DNA of 64,000 nt from Promicromonospora sukumoe (GCF_014137995.1 NZ_JACGWV010000001.1:434001-498000); one strand, 5' to 3'. Shown: positions 43,163 to 53,920, counted from the first letter of the stretch. A program made the numbers and translations. The notes: a model not told the origin generated them from the letters alone.

Positions 43163-44818
43163 TCAGACGGCGAGCGCGCGGACCGTGTCGATCGTGTCGG
43201 CCTCCGCCGCGGTCTTGTCGTCGCGGTAGCGCAGCACCCGCGCGAAGCGCAGCGCGAGGCCGCCCCGGTAGCGGGTCGAGCGCTGGAGGCCGTCGAACGC
43301 GATCTCGACCACCTGCTCGGGGCGCACCGTCACGACCCAGCCGTTGTCCTCGACCTCCAGCTCGCGGAAGCGCTCGGTCTGCCACTGCAGCATCTCGTCG
43401 GTCATGCCCTTGAACGTCTTGCCCAGCATCACGAAGCCGCCCTCCGGGTCCCGCGCGCCCAGGTGGATGTTGGACAGCCAGCCCTGGCGGCGGCCCGAAC
43501 CACGCTCGACCGCCAGCACCACGAGGTCCAGGGTCTTGCGGGGCTTGACCTTGACCCAGCCGGCGCCGCGTCGTCCGGCCGCGTACGGCGTGTCCAGGGA
43601 CTTGACCACCACGCCCTCCTGGCCCTCGCGGAGCGCGCCCGCGAAGAACTCGGCTGCCGCCTCCGGGTCGGACGTCCGCAGGCGGCGCACCGTGTGCGCC
43701 CCCGCGACCTCGTCCAGCACCGTCAGGCGTTCGCGCAGCGGGGCGTCGAGCAGGTCGCGCCCGTCGGCGTGCAGCACGTCGAAGAAGAACGGGGTGAGCT
43801 GGAACTGGTCGGCCAGCGCCTCCTCCGCCGACGTCGCCCGTCCCGGGCCGCGCGCCGACCCCCGCCCCGGCTCGTGCGTCGCCGACCGCGACGCCGTCTC
43901 CTGGAACGGCCGCGGCACACCGTCCGGACCGACGCCGAGCGCCTCGCCGTCCAGCACCAGCCGGTCCGACGGCAGCGCGCGCACCGCCTCGACGATCTCC
44001 GGCACGCGCTCCGTGATGTCGTCCAGGGACCGCGTCACCACCCGCACCTCGTCGCCGAGCCGGTGCACCTGGATGCGGATGCCGTCGAGCTTCACGTCCA
44101 CGCACAGCTCGACGGGCTCGTCGCCGGAGCCGAGCTTCTCGAACGCCGCCGCGATGTCCGGCGCCGAGGCGGCCAGCATCGGCCGCACCGGCCGCCCGAC
44201 CTCCAGCGTGAAGTCCGCCAGCGCGGCGAGCGGGTCGTCCGCGAGAAGGGCGGCGCTCGCGACCGGTCCCGTGGCGCCACGCAGCATGACGGCGCGGCGG
44301 ACGGCGTCGGCGGGGGTGCCCGCGGCCTCCGCGACGGCGTCGACCACCACCGAGTCGAGCGCCCCCTGCCGCAGCTCGCCCGCGACCAGTCCGCGCAGGA
44401 ACGCCTGCTCCCGCTCGGTCGCGGCGCCGAAGAGCTCCGCGGCCGCCGTCGACCGGGCCTGCGCGGAACCCGGGCCCTCCAGCGCGGCCATCGCGTCGAA
44501 CGCGGCGTCGACGTCGCGCACCGTGAGCGTGCTGTCCACGGCCGGCGGCGGCAGGTCGCGCAGCGCGGCGTAGCCGAGGCCCGTCCGGCGCTGACGCAGC
44601 GCCCCGGCGAGATAGGCGACGACGATCTCGAGGTCGCCGGCCCGGCCTGGGGCGTCGGCCGGGTCTGAGGTGACGGCTTCCGACGGCGCCGCTCCGCCCA
44701 CGCCGTCTGCGCCGTCCGCCGTCCGGCGCAGCAGGTCGGCGATGGCCGCCCGCTTGGCCAGGCGCGAGCGCGTGGCGGCGACGGCGTCGGACGTGGCGGC
44801 GACCTCGGCGAGAAGCAT
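43163..44818 (-). CDS. ATP-dependent DNA ligase (LigB-type)
   Basis: 551-aa ligase. N-terminal helical DNA-binding domain (about 1-205), adenylation domain (about 210-430) with nucleophile motif DVKLDGIR (Lys243), motif III-IV LVLDGEALG and FFFDVLHADG, motif V EGVVVKSLD and KVKPRKTLDLVV, then an OB-fold (about 440-551). The length and three-domain plan match the mycobacterial LigB type, an accessory nick-sealing ligase, not LigD (no polymerase or nuclease domain). An AlkZ-like gene lies upstream on the same strand; a shared repair role is plausible but the two are separated by a large hairpin. Confidence 0.93.
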   Translation of the reverse strand: MLLAEVAATSDAVAATRSRLAKRAAIADLLRRTADGADGVGGAAPSEAVTSDPADAPGRAGDLEIVVAYLAGALRQRRTGLGYAALRDLPPPAVDSTLTVRDVDAAFDAMAALEGPGSAQARSTAAAELFGAATEREQAFLRGLVAGELRQGALDSVVVDAVAEAAGTPADAVRRAVMLRGATGPVASAALLADDPLAALADFTLEVGRPVRPMLAASAPDIAAAFEKLGSGDEPVELCVDVKLDGIRIQVHRLGDEVRVVTRSLDDITERVPEIVEAVRALPSDRLVLDGEALGVGPDGVPRPFQETASRSATHEPGRGSARGPGRATSAEEALADQFQLTPFFFDVLHADGRDLLDAPLRERLTVLDEVAGAHTVRRLRTSDPEAAAEFFAGALREGQEGVVVKSLDTPYAAGRRGAGWVKVKPRKTLDLVVLAVERGSGRRQGWLSNIHLGARDPEGGFVMLGKTFKGMTDEMLQWQTERFRELEVEDNGWVVTVRPEQVVEIAFDGLQRSTRYRGGLALRFARVLRYRDDKTAAEADTIDTVRALAV

Positions 44819-44858
44819 GCTCCATCTTGACCCGCCGCCCGCTCAGCCGCGGCCCCAG

Positions 44859-44923
44859 GTGTCGACCACAGCAGCTGCTGCCACGCCGGGCGCGATCCTG
44901 GCAGCAACCGCTGTGGTCAACAC
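44859..44923. repeat. two-tier inverted repeat between the AlkZ-like gene and the ligase
   Basis: Outer arms GTGTCGACCACAGC / GCTGTGGTCAACAC and inner arms GCTGCCA / TGGCAGC form one long hairpin, 25 nt past the AlkZ-like stop. Probable terminator; single copy in this window. Confidence 0.65.
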
Positions 44924-44948
44924 GGGGGGCGTCACCGGGAAGTGACGC

Positions 44949-46055
44949 TCAGCCCAGCGGCCAGGCCGCCACCGCCTCCTCCACCGCTGTGCGGGTCGGG
45001 GCCGCCACGCCCGGCACCAGCTCGTACGGCGCCTCGCCCGACTTGGGCGCGCGCCGCCAGGTGCCGATCAGCCGTCCGTCCAGGAGCACTGCCGGCCGGA
45101 AGATGCCGTTGGTGAACGGGACGACCGTCCGCATCGCCTCGGCGTCCGCGACCAGCTCGCGGTCCTGGTAGCCCAGCACGATCTCGTCGAACCCCGGCGC
45201 GAGCACCACGCCGCCGGGCTCGTCGAGCCCGAGATCGAGCCCGGCGTCGCCCCCGAGCACCCCGCCCCCGACGAGCATGACCCGCCCGTCCACCGTGACC
45301 TCGGCGAGCGCGTCCGGCTCGGCCTCGCGCAGCGCGGCCACGGCGGCGCGCACGGGCGTCTTGGGCAGGCCGAGCCACCAGGCCAGGTCGTCGACCGTGG
45401 CCGGTCCGCGGCTCGTGAAGTACGACCGGGCGATGCGGCGCAGGGCGGCGTCGGGCTGCTCGGCGGGGACGGCGACCGGCGTCGCGACCATGCGCTGCTG
45501 CGCCCCCGCGAACGGTCCCCAGTGCAGCACCCCGCGCAGCGCCAGGGTGACGATCAGGTGGTACCCGCGCTGCCCCTCGATGGGCACGCCGGCCTGCTGC
45601 CACAGGTCGATCATCTCGGCGCGCGTAATCCCCTCCGACGCCGCGAGCAGCTCCCGGGTGAGCGCCTCCGCGCGGTCCACGAGCGCGTCGTCGAGGCCCT
45701 CGGCCTCGCGGACCCGGCGGCCCAGGTGCGTCACGCGCTCGCCCGTCAGCGAGACGAGCCCGGCCAGGTCGCGCGGCGTGGTCGCGAAGATGGTGCCGCG
45801 CTGCGTCCAGCCGCGCACGAGCTCGCCGCCGTCGAACGCGGCGCGCACGTCGTCGAGGGTGGTGCCTGACCGCGACCGGACGGCGATCGCGCGCAGCACG
45901 GCGGGCAGGTCCTGACCCTGCAGCGCGACCATCCGGCGCACGACGTCGACCGGCGACGCGGCGGCCTGTCCGCCGTCGGGCAGCGCGAGGCCCTGCGTAC
46001 GCAGGCGCAGCCGGCGCGCGGCGTCGGGGGAAAGGGCGGTCGTTCCGGAGGGCAT
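44949..46055 (-). CDS. AlkZ-like winged-helix DNA glycosylase family protein
   Basis: 368-aa protein of the HTH_42 (AlkZ/YcaQ) family, three winged helices in a C-shape. The N-terminal block RRMVALQGQDLPAVLRAIAV carries Q-x-Q at residues 46-48, the position of the catalytic glutamines that open crosslinks or remove alkylated bases in AlkZ. Later blocks WTQRGTIFATTPRDL, YFTSRGPATVDDLAWWLGL and LLDGRLIGTWRR also match. Probably an alkylation/crosslink repair glycosylase; the lesion is unknown. Start: the ATG at 46055, 6 nt after TAGCCT, so likely leaderless. Confidence 0.85.
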   Translation of the reverse strand: MPSGTTALSPDAARRLRLRTQGLALPDGGQAAASPVDVVRRMVALQGQDLPAVLRAIAVRSRSGTTLDDVRAAFDGGELVRGWTQRGTIFATTPRDLAGLVSLTGERVTHLGRRVREAEGLDDALVDRAEALTRELLAASEGITRAEMIDLWQQAGVPIEGQRGYHLIVTLALRGVLHWGPFAGAQQRMVATPVAVPAEQPDAALRRIARSYFTSRGPATVDDLAWWLGLPKTPVRAAVAALREAEPDALAEVTVDGRVMLVGGGVLGGDAGLDLGLDEPGGVVLAPGFDEIVLGYQDRELVADAEAMRTVVPFTNGIFRPAVLLDGRLIGTWRRAPKSGEAPYELVPGVAAPTRTAVEEAVAAWPLG

Positions 46056-46061
46056 GCGGGA

Positions 46062-46067
46062 AGGCTA
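46062..46067 (-). promoter_or_regulatory. -10 element of the AlkZ-like gene (probable leaderless)
   Basis: TAGCCT on the minus strand, 6 nt before the ATG at 46055. Confidence 0.45.
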
Positions 46068-46229
46068 CGACGCGCCCCTGACACTCACCGGTCCGTGGTC
46101 CGCAGTGTCGTGCCGGCTCGCCAGGCCGCACCAGTGACGCCCTGTCATGGTCTGCCCTGCGCTTTGTCACGGGTAATCGGTGACACGGCTGCACTGGCGG
46201 TCGCGGTCGCGGACGGGTGGGATCGGGGG

Positions 46230-47915
46230 ATGACCTCGACACCAGCGTTCGATCCTGAGGGACCCGAGCCGGCCCGGCAGGGCACGACCAGGCAGGTCCC
46301 GGCCCGGAACGGCAAGGTGATGCGTGTCTCCGTGCTGACGATCGCCGTGGCGCTCCTGGCGGCCACGCTGGCGCCGGGCACGGCGTCGTCCGCGCCCGCT
46401 CCGGCGGCCTGGCCGACGACGGCGGTGTCCCCGGCCGGGCAACCGACGACGGCGACGTCTCCGGAACCGACGCTGACCTGGGGCGACTGCCCGGAGGCCG
46501 TGGCCGCGCCCGGGCTGGAGTGCGCCACGATCGACGTGCCGCTGGACTACGCCGAGCCGGACGGGCGCACCATCGAGGTCGCGGTCTCGCGGCTGGCGAG
46601 CACCAACCCGCAGGAGCGTCGCGGGGTGCTGCTGACCAACACCGGCGGGCCGGGCGGCGAGGGCCTGTCCTACCCGGCGGGCCTGCGCGACGTGCTCAAG
46701 CTGCCGCAGGCGCTGCTGGACCAGTACGACGTGATCGGCATGGACCCGCGCGGCGTCGGGCACAGCACGCCTGTGACCTGCGGCCTCTCGCCCCTGGACC
46801 AGCCGACCAACATCCCGATGTACGCCCGGGGCGCGGCCGACGTCCGAGCCGAGGCGAAGCGCGTGGCGGCGGTGGCCGAGAAGTGCGGGGCCTCCCCGAC
46901 GGCGGACGTGCTGCCGCACGTCACGACGGCCAACACCGCCCGCGACATGGACCGCATCCGCGTGGCGCTGGGCGAGTCGACGATCTCCTACTTCGGCATC
47001 TCGTACGGCACCTACCTCGGCTCGGTCTACACCTCGCTGTTCCCGGAGCACAGCGACCGGTTCCTGCTCGACAGCGCGACCGGGCCCGGCGGCTGGGACG
47101 CCTCGTTCTCCCGGCTGTTCGGGCAGGGCGTCGAGGACCGGTTCCCGGACTTCGCCCGCTTCGCCGCCGCACGTCCGGAGTACGGCCTCGGCGAGACGCC
47201 CCGCCAGGTGCGGGCCAAGTACTTCGAGCTGGCCGCGCGCCTGGACAAGACGCCGAGCCCCGACGGCTACACCGGCGCGGCCTTCCGCTTCGCGACCTTC
47301 GCCGCCCTCTACTACGACTCCAGCCTGCCCGGGCTCGCCGAGACGTGGCAGGCGCTCGACCAGGGTGAGCCGGTTCCGGTTCCGGGTGCTGTTACTGCGC
47401 CCGCGCCGGCCGATCCGGGCATCCCGGGGGAGCAGGCCACCCCGGGCGAACAGGCCGCGCCGTCGTCCGAGGCTGCCGGAATCCCGGCGGACAACTACGT
47501 GGCCAGCCAGCTCCACGTGATCTGCAACGACTCCGACTGGCCGGAGCAGCTCTGGCGGTACCAGGTCAACGTCGCGATCGACCGGGTCCGCTACCCGATG
47601 TTCGGCGCGGCAGGGGCGAACGTCACACCGTGCGCGTACTGGCCGTCGGAGCCGGTCGAACCCCAGGTCGAGATCACCGACGAGGGGCCGTCGAACGTGC
47701 TCATCCTGCAGAACCTGCGCGACCAGGCGACGCCGCTGGCCGGAGCCCGGGACCTGCGCGACGCGTTCGGGGACCGGGCCCGCATGGTGACCGCCGACCA
47801 GGGCGGCCACCTGTCCTACCTGCGGCTGGGCAACGACTGCGCCGACGACATCGCCACGGAGTTCCTGCTCACGGGCGTGCTTCCCGCGGACGACGTCGCC
47901 TGCGGGGCGCTGTGA
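46230..47915 (+). CDS. secreted alpha/beta hydrolase (S33-type tripeptidyl aminopeptidase-like)
   Basis: 561-aa exported hydrolase. Catalytic nucleophile in FGISYGTYLG (Ser about 258), oxyanion block NTGGPGGEGLSYPAG, acid in LRDQATPLAGARDL and His in TADQGGHLSYL near the end. The signal-like hydrophobic segment starts MRVSVLTIAVALLAATLAPG about 30 residues in, so an alternative start is the ATG at 46320. A Pro/Ala/Glu-rich insertion (about 386-420) is unusual. Family members (actinobacterial tripeptidyl aminopeptidases) remove peptides from protein N-termini; the substrate is not established here. Followed by tRNA-Arg. Confidence 0.85.
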   Translation: MTSTPAFDPEGPEPARQGTTRQVPARNGKVMRVSVLTIAVALLAATLAPGTASSAPAPAAWPTTAVSPAGQPTTATSPEPTLTWGDCPEAVAAPGLECATIDVPLDYAEPDGRTIEVAVSRLASTNPQERRGVLLTNTGGPGGEGLSYPAGLRDVLKLPQALLDQYDVIGMDPRGVGHSTPVTCGLSPLDQPTNIPMYARGAADVRAEAKRVAAVAEKCGASPTADVLPHVTTANTARDMDRIRVALGESTISYFGISYGTYLGSVYTSLFPEHSDRFLLDSATGPGGWDASFSRLFGQGVEDRFPDFARFAAARPEYGLGETPRQVRAKYFELAARLDKTPSPDGYTGAAFRFATFAALYYDSSLPGLAETWQALDQGEPVPVPGAVTAPAPADPGIPGEQATPGEQAAPSSEAAGIPADNYVASQLHVICNDSDWPEQLWRYQVNVAIDRVRYPMFGAAGANVTPCAYWPSEPVEPQVEITDEGPSNVLILQNLRDQATPLAGARDLRDAFGDRARMVTADQGGHLSYLRLGNDCADDIATEFLLTGVLPADDVACGAL

Positions 47916-47950
47916 CGCCGCTATTTGCCATGGTCAAGACCGGCCCGGCC

Positions 47951-47956
47951 TAGGCT
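47951..47956 (+). promoter_or_regulatory. -10 element of tRNA-Arg
   Basis: TAGGCT 15 nt upstream of the tRNA 5' end, with TTGCCA at 47925 as a poor -35 (20-nt spacing). Confidence 0.35.
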
Positions 47957-47971
47957 AAACTCGGCTCGCTT

Positions 47972-48045
47972 GCCTCCGTAGCTCAGCTGGATAGAGCGGG
48001 TCACTTCTAATGACTAGGTCGCGGGTTCGAATCCTGCCGGGGGCA
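47972..48045 (+). tRNA. tRNA-Arg (TCT anticodon)
   Basis: Acceptor GCCTCCG pairs with CGGGGGC; D stem GCTC/GAGC; anticodon loop CTTCTAA (anticodon TCT); T arm GCGGG-TTCGAAT-CCTGC. CCA is not encoded. I found no integrase or repeat of its 3' end in this window, so there is no sign of an attachment site. Confidence 0.93.
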
Positions 48046-48166
48046 CTGATCTGCTGTCGTCGGGCGTCGGGCGTTTATTCCGACAGCCTGCACAAATCCG
48101 TTGTTTCTGCGTATCTACCAGCCTCTACGGCTTGGCAGAACGATCTTGACCTATCAGGATGAAGCC

Positions 48167-49846
48167 GTGACTCCAGGAACACGCTCCGCTGTGCTCGGCC
48201 GTCGGGGTGGTGTGGACCCGAACGTTGCGGAGCAGCTCGGCTTCACGGTGCACGACGTCGTGCGCGACCTGCGCCGCGACGTCGCCGCGGCGACCCTGCC
48301 CCTGCCGGTCGACGGCACCGAGGAGGCCGAGGCGTCCCGGGAACGCCTCCTCGCGCAGCTCGACGAGCACCTCCTGCCGCGCCTCGCCGAGCTCTCCAGC
48401 CCCGCCGTCGTCGTGCTCGCGGGGTCCACGGGAGCGGGCAAGTCCACGCTCTTCAACAGCCTGCTCGGCGAGGAGGTGTCCGAGGCCGGCGTGCTGCGGC
48501 CCACCACCCGCGAGCCCGTCGTGGGCGTGCACCCGCGCGACGTCGACACGCTCACCGCGGGGCCCGTCACCGAGCTGGCCCGGCTGGTCAAGCACGAGGG
48601 CGTGCCGCGCGGCACCGCGCTGATGGACGCCCCCGACCTCGACTCCCTCCTCAAGGAGAACCGCTCCACGGCCCACCAGCTCCTGGAGGCGGCCGACCTC
48701 TGGCTCTTCGTCACCACGGCGGCGCGCTACGGCGACGCCCTGCCGTGGCAGGCCCTGGACCGCGCCAAGGAGCGCGGGGCGAGCGTCGCGATGGTGCTCA
48801 ACCGGGTGCCCAAGGAGAACCTGACGACCATCCGGGCGGACCTCAACGCGCGCATGAAGGAGCGCGGCATGAAGGACGTGCCGCTGTTCGTCGTGCCCGA
48901 CGTCGGGCCGCACGAGGGGCTGCTCGACCCGAAGCTGGTGGCGCCCATCCAGCGCTGGCTCAACCTGATGGCCGGCCCCGAGCGCTCGCGGACCGTCATC
49001 CTGCGCACCCTCAAGGGTGCCCTCGGCGCCCTCCCGGACTGGGTGACCGGCCTCGTCACCGCCGTCGAGCAGCAGGGCACGGTCGCCTTCGACCTGCGCA
49101 ACGCCGTCCAGTCGGTGGTCCCGGACGCGCAGCTGGCCGCGCGCACCGCCGTCCTGTCCGGCACCTCGGGCGAGGGCACGGTCGCGGCGCGGTTCGCGGA
49201 GCTCGCCAGCACCGACCACATCTCCCGCGTCACCGTGCGCGACGGCATCGCCCGCACCACCAAGCGAGCCGGCAAGGCCCGCGAGACGGCGCTCCTGCGG
49301 CTGCGCGAGGAGGTCGAGGCCACCGCGACCCGCGCGTTCGTCGCCGCGGGCGTGCGCACCGAGGAGAGCCTCCAGGGCGCGCTGGCCGGACCCGGGGCGC
49401 CGGCCGCCGGCGAGACGATCCTCCCGTCCGCGACGAGCCGCGCCAAGGACCGCCTCGCCTGGGGCCAGCGGACCGCCGCGGAATGGTCCCGGCTGGCCGA
49501 CGACGTCGTCGGTCGGATGGCGGACTCCGACCCCGACAGCTCCGGCACCGAGGCCGCCGCCCGCGCGGCGGGGGCCCGCAAGGCGTTCGGCGACGTCGGG
49601 CTCGCCACGCTCCTGCAGGCGACCGCCCTCGGGAACGAGGACTCGGCGAACCTCGTGGACCGTGTGCTCGGCGAGACGGCGGGCGCCGCGATCGAGGAAC
49701 TTCAGGGCGAACTCGCCGACCAGGTCGCGCTAGCGGTTGCGGAAGAGGCCCGTTCTGTCCAGAGTGCCCTTGACGTCCCCGCGCTAGCCGACGACGCGGC
49801 CGCTCCGCTCCGTGTCCGGCTGGCCGAGCTCAGGAGGCTGACATGA
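48167..49846 (+). CDS. dynamin-like GTPase A1 (first pair)
   Basis: 559-aa P-loop GTPase. Motifs: VVVLAGSTGAGKSTLFNSLL (G1, about 82-100), RPTTREP (G2-like, 111-117), DAPDLDS (G3, 154-160), LWLFVTTAARYGDALPW after it, and LNRV (G4, degenerate NKxD, 211-214). The second half is helical. It begins at the GTG at 48167 (TATCAGGAT immediately upstream); the frame is open upstream into non-coding sequence but lacks a ribosome site. It overlaps gene B1 by 4 nt, so the two proteins are probably made together and act as a pair. Its paralogue A2 is at 56023. Likely role: membrane or cell-envelope remodelling, by analogy with bacterial dynamin-like pairs. Confidence 0.85.
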   Translation: MTPGTRSAVLGRRGGVDPNVAEQLGFTVHDVVRDLRRDVAAATLPLPVDGTEEAEASRERLLAQLDEHLLPRLAELSSPAVVVLAGSTGAGKSTLFNSLLGEEVSEAGVLRPTTREPVVGVHPRDVDTLTAGPVTELARLVKHEGVPRGTALMDAPDLDSLLKENRSTAHQLLEAADLWLFVTTAARYGDALPWQALDRAKERGASVAMVLNRVPKENLTTIRADLNARMKERGMKDVPLFVVPDVGPHEGLLDPKLVAPIQRWLNLMAGPERSRTVILRTLKGALGALPDWVTGLVTAVEQQGTVAFDLRNAVQSVVPDAQLAARTAVLSGTSGEGTVAARFAELASTDHISRVTVRDGIARTTKRAGKARETALLRLREEVEATATRAFVAAGVRTEESLQGALAGPGAPAAGETILPSATSRAKDRLAWGQRTAAEWSRLADDVVGRMADSDPDSSGTEAAARAAGARKAFGDVGLATLLQATALGNEDSANLVDRVLGETAGAAIEELQGELADQVALAVAEEARSVQSALDVPALADDAAAPLRVRLAELRRLT

Positions 49847-51423
49847 TGAGCCACGACGCGACCCTCGGCGCCCGCACCGAGGACCTCGGCCGAGCCCTCC
49901 AGATCGCCGGGTCCCGGCTCGACGACACGGTCTTCGGCAAGGTCGCCAGCTCTGTCGCGGGCGTGCGCGAACGACTCGCGCTCGGCGTGGACCACACGGT
50001 GGTGGCGCTCGCGGGCGGCACCGGTTCGGGCAAGTCGAGCACCTTCAACAAGATCTCCCGCCTCACCTTCGCCGACGTCGGGGTCAAGCGCCCCACCACC
50101 GCCAAGGTCACCGCGTGCTCGTGGAGCGACGACGCCGCGACCCTGCTGGACTGGCTCGGCGTGGAGCGGGAGCGCCGCATCACCCGTGCGGGCGAGCTGG
50201 ACTCCGCCGACGAGGCGGCCCTGAGCGGCCTCGTGCTGCTGGACCTGCCCGACCACGACTCCGTGGCGCCCGGACACCGCGACGTCGTGGACAAGGTGCT
50301 GCCGCTGGTCGACCTGCTGGTGTGGGTGGTCGACCCGCAGAAGTACGCGGACGACGCCCTGCACACCGGCTACCTGCGCGACTCGTCGGGCATGCGCGCG
50401 TCCACCGTGGTGGTGCTCAACCAGATCGACACCGTCCCCGTGGGCCAGCGCGACAACCTGGTCAACGACGTGAAGCGCCTGCTGCGCGACGACGGCCTGG
50501 ACGACGTGCCGGTCATCGCCGCGTCCACCAAGACCGACATCGGCATCGAGGACCTGCGGGGGCTGCTGGAGCAGACCGTCGCCCGCCGGTCCGTCTCGGC
50601 CGGCCGCGCCGCGGGCGAGCTCGACGCCGCCGCGACCCTGCTGCTGGGCCAGTCCCCGGCCGAGGTGCCGTGGCACATCGACACGGTCCTGGAGCGCGAG
50701 GTCGACGCCCTGGCCCGCGCGGCCGGGCTGGAGTCGGTCGCCGCCCAGGTCGGCGCCGCGGTGCGCAACGGCTACGGCTCGCCCGAGTTCCGCAATCCTG
50801 ACCCGGACTCGATCGCGCTGTCCCGGTCGCGCTGGCTCACCGGCTCGGGGGAGTCGCTCAAGCCGGGCTGGCAGCGCTCTCTCGCCGAGAGCGTGGCGAC
50901 CGCCCGGGACGTCGCGGGCGCCGTGTCCACCGCGCTGCAAGGAATCACCCTGGACACCCGCGGCCCGACGACGCAGCCGCTCACCCGCCGTCTCGCGCTC
51001 GGGGCGGTGCTGATCGCGGTGGTGCTGGGGATCGCGACGGTGCTCGCCTCGGTGGACGTCCTGCCCGTCGGCGAGACGTGGACCACCGTGCTCGGCGTGG
51101 CTGCCGTCGTCGCCGCGGTGGCGGCGCTCGCGGTCTTCCTCGTGGCGATGCAGCTGCGCCGCGCGCTGGCCGCCCGCCGGGCGCAGGGCGTCATCGCGTC
51201 GGGCCGGGCGGCGCTGGAACGGGTGCTGCAGCAGACCCTCGGCGTGCCCACCCAGAAGCTGCTCGACGAGCACCGCGCGGTGCGCGAGCTCGCACAGAGT
51301 GCGCGCGACGACGGACCGTCGGTACCGCTCCGTGTGGAAGAGAACGCGACCACAGGCAGCCAGATCCGGGTTTCGTCCACAGGTGGCGTCCGACTGACCG
51401 ACCTGCGCTCCGTCCGCGCCTGA
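49843..51423 (+). CDS. dynamin-like GTPase B1 with C-terminal membrane hairpin
   Basis: 526-aa GTPase. G1 LAGGTGSGKSSTFNK (56-70), G2-like RPTTAK, G3 LLDLPDHDSV (132-141), WVVDPQKYADDALH, and a good G4 LNQID (192-196) with G5-like AASTKT. Two transmembrane helices (about 384-403 and 412-432) close to the C-terminus anchor it. Translationally coupled to A1 (ATGA). Its paralogue B2 at 58206 has the same order of motifs and membrane hairpin. The combination of a soluble and a membrane GTPase resembles paired bacterial dynamins such as DynA/DynB, although the sequence family is distinct. Confidence 0.85.
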   Translation: MMSHDATLGARTEDLGRALQIAGSRLDDTVFGKVASSVAGVRERLALGVDHTVVALAGGTGSGKSSTFNKISRLTFADVGVKRPTTAKVTACSWSDDAATLLDWLGVERERRITRAGELDSADEAALSGLVLLDLPDHDSVAPGHRDVVDKVLPLVDLLVWVVDPQKYADDALHTGYLRDSSGMRASTVVVLNQIDTVPVGQRDNLVNDVKRLLRDDGLDDVPVIAASTKTDIGIEDLRGLLEQTVARRSVSAGRAAGELDAAATLLLGQSPAEVPWHIDTVLEREVDALARAAGLESVAAQVGAAVRNGYGSPEFRNPDPDSIALSRSRWLTGSGESLKPGWQRSLAESVATARDVAGAVSTALQGITLDTRGPTTQPLTRRLALGAVLIAVVLGIATVLASVDVLPVGETWTTVLGVAAVVAAVAALAVFLVAMQLRRALAARRAQGVIASGRAALERVLQQTLGVPTQKLLDEHRAVRELAQSARDDGPSVPLRVEENATTGSQIRVSSTGGVRLTDLRSVRA

Positions 51424-51476
51424 TGCTGGGTACGGGCCGGCCGCGAGGGCCGGTCCCGGACACCCAGGAGGGCCCC

Positions 51477-51953
51477 ATGAACGACGTGACGGTGACTGTC
51501 TCCGGCTTCGCCGGCAACACCCCCGCGCTGCACACGGGCAAGGACAAGGACTTCGCCATGTTTCGCGTGGCCAGCACGCGGCGCTACGTGAACGACGTCG
51601 GCGACTGGACCGACGGCTCGACGCTCTGGTTCACGGTGAAGGCGTGGCGGACGGCGGCGGCGAACCTGGCCCGGTCGGTCCGCAAGGGCGACCCGGTGGT
51701 CGTCACGGGCCGCCTCGAGCTCGACGAGTGGGAGGACGCCGACGGCAAGGCGCACACCGGCCTGGTCATCGCGGCGACGTCGGTCGGCGTGGACGCGACC
51801 AAGGGCAAGGTCGAATTCTCCCGGGTGGTCCACCAGGCGGCGCTGCCCGGGGCCCCGGCGGACGACGGCGGGCTGGTCGCGGCCCGGGCGGGCGAGACCG
51901 ACCCGTTCGACATCGAGGCAGAGGCCGGGCGGCGGGAGCTGGTGACCGCGTAG
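51477..51953 (+). CDS. single-stranded DNA-binding (SSB-like) protein
   Basis: 158-aa OB-fold protein; conserved strands TVSGFAGNTPALHTGKDKDF, TLWFTVKAWRTAAANLARSV and KGDPVVVTGRLELDEWED. The C-terminal peptide is GRRELVTA, not the D-D-I-P-F-type tip that recruits repair proteins, though an internal ETDPFDIEAE resembles it. Likely a secondary SSB rather than the replicative one. AGGAGG lies 6 nt before the ATG. It is 53 bp after the B1 GTPase and may be co-transcribed with it. Confidence 0.88.
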   Translation: MNDVTVTVSGFAGNTPALHTGKDKDFAMFRVASTRRYVNDVGDWTDGSTLWFTVKAWRTAAANLARSVRKGDPVVVTGRLELDEWEDADGKAHTGLVIAATSVGVDATKGKVEFSRVVHQAALPGAPADDGGLVAARAGETDPFDIEAEAGRRELVTA

Positions 51954-51980
51954 GCTGGTGCCAGTCGTGCTCAGCGGTCC

Positions 51981-52024
51981 GCGGGTGTCAGGGTTCTCCT
52001 GCGCGGACGAACCCTGGCACCCGC
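51981..52024. terminator. hairpin between the SSB-like gene and ettA
   Basis: GCGGGTGTCAGGGTTC pairs with GAACCCTGGCACCCGC (one G-T pair), 12-nt loop. It is a terminator or part of an ettA leader; the ettA -10 (TACCTT) lies downstream of it. Confidence 0.55.
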
Positions 52025-52049
52025 TCCGCGCGAGCGCACCCATCCGACG

Positions 52050-52055
52050 TACCTT
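52050..52055 (+). promoter_or_regulatory. probable -10 element of ettA
   Basis: TACCTT, 23 nt before the GTG of ettA and just after the hairpin. Confidence 0.35.
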
Positions 52056-52078
52056 TTGTGAACGGTGGAACACAGGCA

Positions 52079-53761
<1,683 letters not shown>

Positions 53762-53773
53762 CGACGCGGCCGC

Positions 53774-53810
53774 AGGGGTGGGCGACCGAGGAACGAGGCC
53801 GCCCACCCCT
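53774..53810 (+). terminator. terminator after ettA
   Basis: AGGGGTGGGCG (53774-53784) pairs with CGCCCACCCCT (53800-53810), 12 nt past the stop. Confidence 0.65.
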
Positions 53811-53856
53811 ACGGTCCCGAGGAAGTCGCGCGACAAGCACAGCGACTGACGCTTCT

Positions 53857-53920
53857 CTTTCGAGACCTAAGTTTCTTCGCTCTGGAGCCCTCCAGAGCGA
53901 AGAAACTTAGGTCTCGAAGG
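53857..53920. repeat. palindrome family A, copy 4
   Basis: 29-bp perfect arms (53859-53887, 53890-53918), 2-nt centre. The tip reads CTCTGGAG/CTCCAGAG where copy 1 has CTTTGAGC/GCTCAAAG, again with both arms changed together. The only copy lying between genes that run in the same direction. Confidence 0.9.

Noticed and set aside
48101..48166. Upstream extension of GTPase A1
   Set aside because: Frame is open, but the sequence is A+T-richer, has no ribosome site and does not resemble the paralogue; GTG at 48167 is preferred.
47972..48166. Possible integration site at tRNA-Arg
   Set aside because: No integrase, no direct repeat of the tRNA 3' end and no foreign-looking block follow.
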